From: an uncultured Bryobacterales bacterium | Lineage (GTDB): Bacteria > Acidobacteriota > Terriglobia > Bryobacterales > Bryobacteraceae | Length of the DNA: 9,581 nt | Reading direction: 5' to 3' | NCBI GenBank assembly: GCA_937959285.1 | Contig: CALGAR010000001.1 | Span: 1 to 9,581, forward strand | Part shown: positions 6,416-9,581 of the stretch, piece after piece | How positions within the stretch are numbered: position 1 is the stretch's first letter | How the letters are laid out: each line of letters starts with the position of its first letter | Translations under genes and position numbers: made by a program | Notes under the pieces: generated by a model | What the model was told of the DNA's origin: nothing | The model's input: only the letters and a program-made list of their open reading frames with translations | The model's database searches: none

Positions 6416-8259
6416 ATAATCGTACTATCAACAGCCCCCAACACGAAGCCAAATTTGTGCATCGCGAGAAAGAGCTGGCGGATTTCGTCGAAAACGCTCG
6501 GGTTGCACTTCAATGGCTGGCGCTGGACGGAACCATTCTATGGGCGAACAAGGCGCAGCTGGAGCTCGTCGGGCATGAACGCGGAGAATACGTTGGCCGG
6601 AGCATCCGGGACTTCCACGTGGACCGGGCGGTCATTGATAAATTTCTTAGCCGGCAGCAACGGCATGAAGATCTCAACGGCTACGAAGCCCGCATTCGCT
6701 GTAAAGACGGCTCAATTCGTCATGTGAGAATCACGTCCCGCCTTTATAGGGAAGATAACGGCTCGCTCCGCACCCATTGCACTACTCTCGACGTCACCGA
6801 AGAAAAGCGCTCGAAAGAGCTTGCGGAGCGTCTTGCGGCAGTGGCGGAGCTGTCCAATGATGCCATCATCAACCAGGATTTGAACGGTGTCATCCAAAGC
6901 TGGAACCGGAGCGCAGAACGGATCTTCGGGTACACGGCGGACGAGGTAATTGGAAAACCGATCAGCATCCTCGCGTTGCCGCACGAGGAGGATGAAACGC
7001 CGAAACTCCTCGACCGGATTCTCCAGGGTAAGCGGATTGAGCAGTACGAGACACGAAGAAAGACGAAGCACGGACAAATCATCTCAATCTCCCTGGCGGT
7101 CTCGCCAATTACGGACGCATCGGGGAGAACCGTCGGGGCTTGCAACATTGCCAGCGACGTCACGGAATCGAGGCGGACAGTGGAAATTCAGGAGCGGCTC
7201 GCCGCGCTTGTCGAGTCTTCCGACGACGCAATCATCGGCGAGGACTTGAATGGCATCATCCAAAGCTGGAATCGGGGAGCGCAGCGGATCTTTGGTTATA
7301 GGGCAAATGAGGTGATTGGAAAGCCCATCACGATCCTGGCTGTGCCTGGGCGGCTTGACGAAATACCACAGATTCTCGAGCGAATTGCCCGTGGCGAGAG
7401 GGTGGACCACTTCGAAACGCAGAGGAAAGCGAAAGATGGCCGAATCCTGTTTGTCTCCCTGACGCTTTCGCCGATACGGGACGGGACCGGAAGAATCATC
7501 GGCGCATCAAAGATCGCGCGGGACATCACGGAAAGGGTGCAGGCGGAGGAGGCGCTTCGCGAGGCAAACGCGGCGCTCATCCGCGCTAATGCCGACCTCG
7601 AACAGTTCGCTTATTCAGCGTCCCACGATCTCCGGGAACCCCTGCGAATGGTTGCGTCATACAGTGAATTGCTTAAACGGAGGTTCGGCAGTGAGCTGGA
7701 CGAGACCGGAGAGTTGTATATCCGCTACGTCGTCGAGGGCGCGCACCGGATGGAGAAGCTTCTCAAGGACCTGCTAACGTATATCCGGATATCAAAGGAG
7801 CGTGCGGAGCCGGCAGAAGAAGCGGACGCCAACTACGCCCTGGAGCAGGCTCTCGCGAATCTGCAGGCCGCCATAACAGCGAGCAGCGCCTGTATTACCC
7901 ACACAGCCCTTCCCAAAGTGCATATACAGTCCTTTCAGCTGGAACAGGTCTTTCAAAACCTCATAGGGAACGCGATACGCTACCGCCGGGAGGAGACGCC
8001 AGAGATCCATGTTGCGGCCGAACTTCGCGGGCAGGAATGGGTGTTCTCCGTCAAAGATAACGGTATTGGCATAAGCCCGAAGTACAAGGACCGGATCTTT
8101 GGCATGTTCAAGCGGCTCCATACGTCCTCCGACTATCCGGGCACCGGAATGGGGCTCGCGATCTGTCAGCGAATCGTTGAGCGCGCAGGGGGGCGTATCT
8201 GGGTTGAATCTGAGGTGGGCAAGGGCTCGACATTTTTCTTCACGATCCCGGCTCGCTGA
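6412..8259 (+). CDS. Orphan sensor histidine kinase with three PAS domains
   Basis: A 615-residue kinase without membrane segments, so probably cytosolic. PAS1 covers ~24-130 (WLALDGTILWANKAQLELVG), ending in the PAC-type DVTEEKR. PAS2 (138-259) and PAS3 (260-381) share DLNG-IQSWNR, RIFGY and EVIGKPI and are an internal duplication. A short coiled coil (AEEALREANAALIRANADLE) leads to HisKA with H-box SASHDLREPLR (phosphoacceptor His405), followed by HATPase_c with N-box QNLIGNAIRYR (Asn520), G1 DNGIGIS (Asp549) and G2 GTGMGLAICQRIV (Gly577). All catalytic residues are intact. The H-box style resembles phytochrome-type kinases, but there are no GAF/PHY domains. GTG 6412 is chosen for an AGGGG 11 bases upstream; GTG 6352 would add 20 residues but lacks a ribosome-binding site. 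No response regulator is adjacent, so partner and signal are unknown. Confidence 0.9.
   Translation: MNNRTINSPQHEAKFVHREKELADFVENARVALQWLALDGTILWANKAQLELVGHERGEYVGRSIRDFHVDRAVIDKFLSRQQRHEDLNGYEARIRCKDGSIRHVRITSRLYREDNGSLRTHCTTLDVTEEKRSKELAERLAAVAELSNDAIINQDLNGVIQSWNRSAERIFGYTADEVIGKPISILALPHEEDETPKLLDRILQGKRIEQYETRRKTKHGQIISISLAVSPITDASGRTVGACNIASDVTESRRTVEIQERLAALVESSDDAIIGEDLNGIIQSWNRGAQRIFGYRANEVIGKPITILAVPGRLDEIPQILERIARGERVDHFETQRKAKDGRILFVSLTLSPIRDGTGRIIGASKIARDITERVQAEEALREANAALIRANADLEQFAYSASHDLREPLRMVASYSELLKRRFGSELDETGELYIRYVVEGAHRMEKLLKDLLTYIRISKERAEPAEEADANYALEQALANLQAAITASSACITHTALPKVHIQSFQLEQVFQNLIGNAIRYRREETPEIHVAAELRGQEWVFSVKDNGIGISPKYKDRIFGMFKRLHTSSDYPGTGMGLAICQRIVERAGGRIWVESEVGKGSTFFFTIPAR
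6823..7554 (+). repeat. Tandem PAS-coding duplication, period 366 bp
   Basis: Two consecutive 366-bp units (6823-7188 and 7189-7554) encode PAS2 and PAS3 of the kinase with no insertion or deletion between them. Counting by eye, about 70 of 122 aligned residues are identical, and the DNA is still clearly similar, for example around the shared CATCCAAAGCTGGAA. This indicates an intragenic duplication. Confidence 0.8.
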
Positions 8260-8440
8260 ATCCCCAATCCCTGCTCGTCTTATTGCTCGGAGCAGAAACA
8301 AGGAACATAGTTTGGAGAGCCTCGTAATTTTTTGCGAACCATTTTGAGCCGCGCTCGTATATCTATCAGAGCAGAGGGCATGCAAAGAGAAAGAACGAAC
8401 AGGTCCTCCAAACCCCGCGAAGAACAGCGAATTCGAGGCC
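8260..8440. other. Intergenic region after the kinase
   Basis: No convincing gene is seen. CTGCTC and GAGCAG shortly after the kinase stop could pair as a 6-bp stem with a 13-base loop, but no T-tract follows, so it is not a standard terminator. An ATG at 8380, preceded by AGAGGG, opens a frame different from that of the small gene downstream and may mark a displaced 5' end of it. Confidence 0.4.
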
Positions 8441-8575
8441 TTGCATCCAGTCTGGCGTGCCTTCATCCGTTACTGTTCCCAGTTGCGCTACGGAGAGATC
8501 GAACGGCTGTGCATCCAGGATGGATTACCTGTGCTAGCCGAGCTCACTACGAAAAAAGTAAAGTTCACCAGCTAA
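8441..8575 (+). CDS. Small hypothetical protein, possibly a 5'-truncated or frameshifted relic
   Basis: A 44-residue frame beginning LHPVWRAFIRYCSQLRYGEI and continuing ERLCIQDGLPVLAELTTKKV to KFTS. It has the balanced composition of a true protein: an aromatic amphipathic helix, a GEIERL turn, and a short strand followed by a basic tail. It resembles small uncharacterised acidobacterial proteins with a 'GEIERLxIQDGLP' core, which I recall only loosely. The only in-frame start is TTG at 8441 with GAGG too close; upstream the frame is open from 8348 but holds no ATG or GTG. A good ATG (8380) with AGAGGG sits in another frame, so a single frameshift between 8380 and 8435 may have broken the gene. 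A strong terminator starts 29 bases after its stop, supporting a real transcription unit. Function is unknown. Confidence 0.5.
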   Translation: MHPVWRAFIRYCSQLRYGEIERLCIQDGLPVLAELTTKKVKFTS

Positions 8576-8604
8576 TGTAATCGTTGGCTGACCGGACGAC
8601 CGGA

Positions 8605-8645
8605 GGCCGCCGTTGCAGGGTAATTCCTGCGCCGGCGGCCTTTTT
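8605..8645 (+). terminator. Strong rho-independent terminator
   Basis: GGCCGCCG (8605-8612) pairs perfectly with CGGCGGCC (8633-8640). An inner GCAGG/CCTGC stem extends the helix around a small loop, and TTTTT follows at once (8641-8645). It ends the small gene at 8575 and possibly the kinase transcript. It lies only 19 bases before the next gene's GTG, so it may instead act as an attenuator in that gene's leader. Confidence 0.88.
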
Positions 8646-8664
8646 ATTTGCCCAGGGAGGGATT

Positions 8665-9581
8665 GTGCACCTGTCGTATCTGGTACTGCTGCATTGTCTT
8701 GCCGCCATGCCGGCTCTTTCGTGGAACATGGCGCAAGCCCTTCGACCTGAACTGGCCGAAGCGCTCTCACACTCAATGAAGTTGGAGCAAGGAGGAGAGA
8801 TCAGGAAAGCCGAACAAGTGTTGGTGAACGCGATCCGAAACGCCGAAGCCGTCCCCAGCGATCGACTGGGCTTGGCCATCGCGCTCAACAACCTCGGACT
8901 TCTGTACTTGACTCTCGACCGGCACGCGGATGCAGAACAGCAGCTCGTACGGTCCGTTCAAATTCTCCAGAAGCTTGAGGGTGAGCTCGTCGAGAAAGTA
9001 CTGGCCAAAACGAAGCTCCATCTTGCAGCGGTGTATATCGAATCGGGACGCACGAACCAAGTGGACCGGCTCAATATTCCGGAGGCACTCCGCGTCCTGA
9101 AAGATCCGGAGGACCAGGCCCGCGCAAAGGGCCTGCTTGCGGCACTCGCTATGGCACGCAAGGACCTGGAGGAAGCTGAGCGCGTCTACCTGGAGACCCT
9201 TTCGTTCTGGATGGAGCCATCGAGGGCGCCGAAGGCTCAGGCGGAGATCGCAACGATCTTGAACAACTTGGGGGTCATCGCGCTTTGGCAGGGGAATCTC
9301 GAGGTGGAACGCACGCGTCACCAGCAGAGCCTGCAGATCTGGCAAAGCATCCTAAGCCCGAAGAATCCGACCTTGGCGAAAGCAATGGCGAACGTCGGCA
9401 CGACCTATTTGGAGAGCAAGCAGTACGACGAAGCCGCGACATGGCTGGAACGTGCCGCAGGGACGGCCCAAATGGCCTTCGGAGAGCTACACCCTCTCAC
9501 GGTCGCGATACAGATGACCTGGGCGAAGGCTTTGAAGAAGTGTGGCCGCAAGGCTGAAGCAAGCCGGATATTTCGGCAGGC
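8665..9581 (+). CDS. Secreted TPR-repeat protein, C-terminus beyond window edge
   Basis: From GTG 8665, preceded by GGGAGGG, 305 codons run to the window edge without a stop. Residues 1-25 form a signal peptide (LSYLVLLHCLAAMPALSW, then NMAQA as a probable cleavage region). The remainder is helical with recurrent TPR signatures: AIALNNLGLLYLTLDRHADA (~71-90), a degenerate repeat around AKGLLAALAMARKDLEEAER, ATILNNLGVIALWQGNLEVE (~196-215), LAKAMANVGTTYLESKQYDE and a GELHPLTVAIQ...GR..EA repeat like the kinesin-light-chain type of TPR (TPR_10/TPR_12). TPRs are protein-interaction scaffolds; export suggests a periplasmic or surface role, with partner unknown. No enzymatic domain is seen in the visible part. 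Its promoter is unclear because a strong terminator sits immediately upstream. Confidence 0.85.
   Translation, partial: MHLSYLVLLHCLAAMPALSWNMAQALRPELAEALSHSMKLEQGGEIRKAEQVLVNAIRNAEAVPSDRLGLAIALNNLGLLYLTLDRHADAEQQLVRSVQILQKLEGELVEKVLAKTKLHLAAVYIESGRTNQVDRLNIPEALRVLKDPEDQARAKGLLAALAMARKDLEEAERVYLETLSFWMEPSRAPKAQAEIATILNNLGVIALWQGNLEVERTRHQQSLQIWQSILSPKNPTLAKAMANVGTTYLESKQYDEAATWLERAAGTAQMAFGELHPLTVAIQMTWAKALKKCGRKAEASRIFRQ

Noticed and set aside
7792..8466. Minus-strand open frame of 224 codons
   Set aside because: It overlaps the kinase ATPase domain with its intact N, G1 and G2 boxes, and its own product shows no domain.
8590..8604. Direct repeat GACCGGA-C-GACCGGA before the terminator
   Set aside because: Seven-base repeats in GC-rich sequence are common by chance, and no related copies were seen nearby.
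8773..9345. Minus-strand open frame of 190 codons
   Set aside because: It is antisense to the TPR gene, whose plus-strand frame has a signal peptide, a ribosome-binding site and repeated NNLG-type TPR helices.

Overview
The window looks like chromosomal DNA from a GC-rich member of the Acidobacteriota, probably near Solibacter/Bryobacter. The best marker is an ~812-residue FtsX/MacB-type permease without an ATPase partner, a family known as 'acidobacterial duplicated orphan permease' (ADOP) and greatly expanded in that phylum. A secreted TPR protein and a multi-PAS histidine kinase fit the same setting. No rRNA, tRNA, CRISPR array, insertion sequence or phage gene is visible. The taxonomic call rests on remembered family traits, not on a search.

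Layout. Positions 1-3272 hold a leftward (minus-strand) cluster. In transcription order it contains an outer-membrane beta-barrel protein (3272/3185 to 2142), a membrane-anchored TlpA-like thioredoxin (2142 to 1600, overlapping the barrel gene by one base), an SRPBCC/START-like protein (1498 to 1046), a degenerate receiver-domain protein (834 to 442) and a secreted protein that runs off the left edge (408 to 1). The barrel gene is odd: its promoter, ribosome-binding site and signal peptide are separated from the mature barrel by one in-frame TGA. A divergent intergenic region (3273-3376) carries a good sigma70-like promoter for the leftward genes, with a small palindrome in its spacer. It is followed by the rightward ADOP permease (3377-5815).

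A gap of about 600 bases (5816-6411) holds no convincing gene apart from possible tiny reading frames. It also has an inverted repeat beside a promoter-like element just ahead of an orphan sensor histidine kinase with three PAS domains (6412-8259). PAS2 and PAS3 are an internal duplication with an exact 366-bp period. After the kinase come a very small protein gene (8441-8575), possibly a 5'-damaged relic, and a strong intrinsic terminator (8605-8645). A secreted TPR-repeat protein (8665 to the right edge) starts only 19 bases beyond that terminator.

Functionally, the leftward cluster is mostly an envelope set: barrel, periplasmic thiol-disulfide protein, lipid/ligand-binding-fold protein and exported protein, plus a non-phosphorylatable receiver that could act as a protein-interaction switch. 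The kinase is probably cytosolic and has no adjacent response regulator, so its partner is elsewhere. Nothing here is a clear defence or mobile system. The most unusual signals are the TGA-interrupted barrel gene, the degenerate receiver, and the small gene and terminator wedged against the TPR gene.
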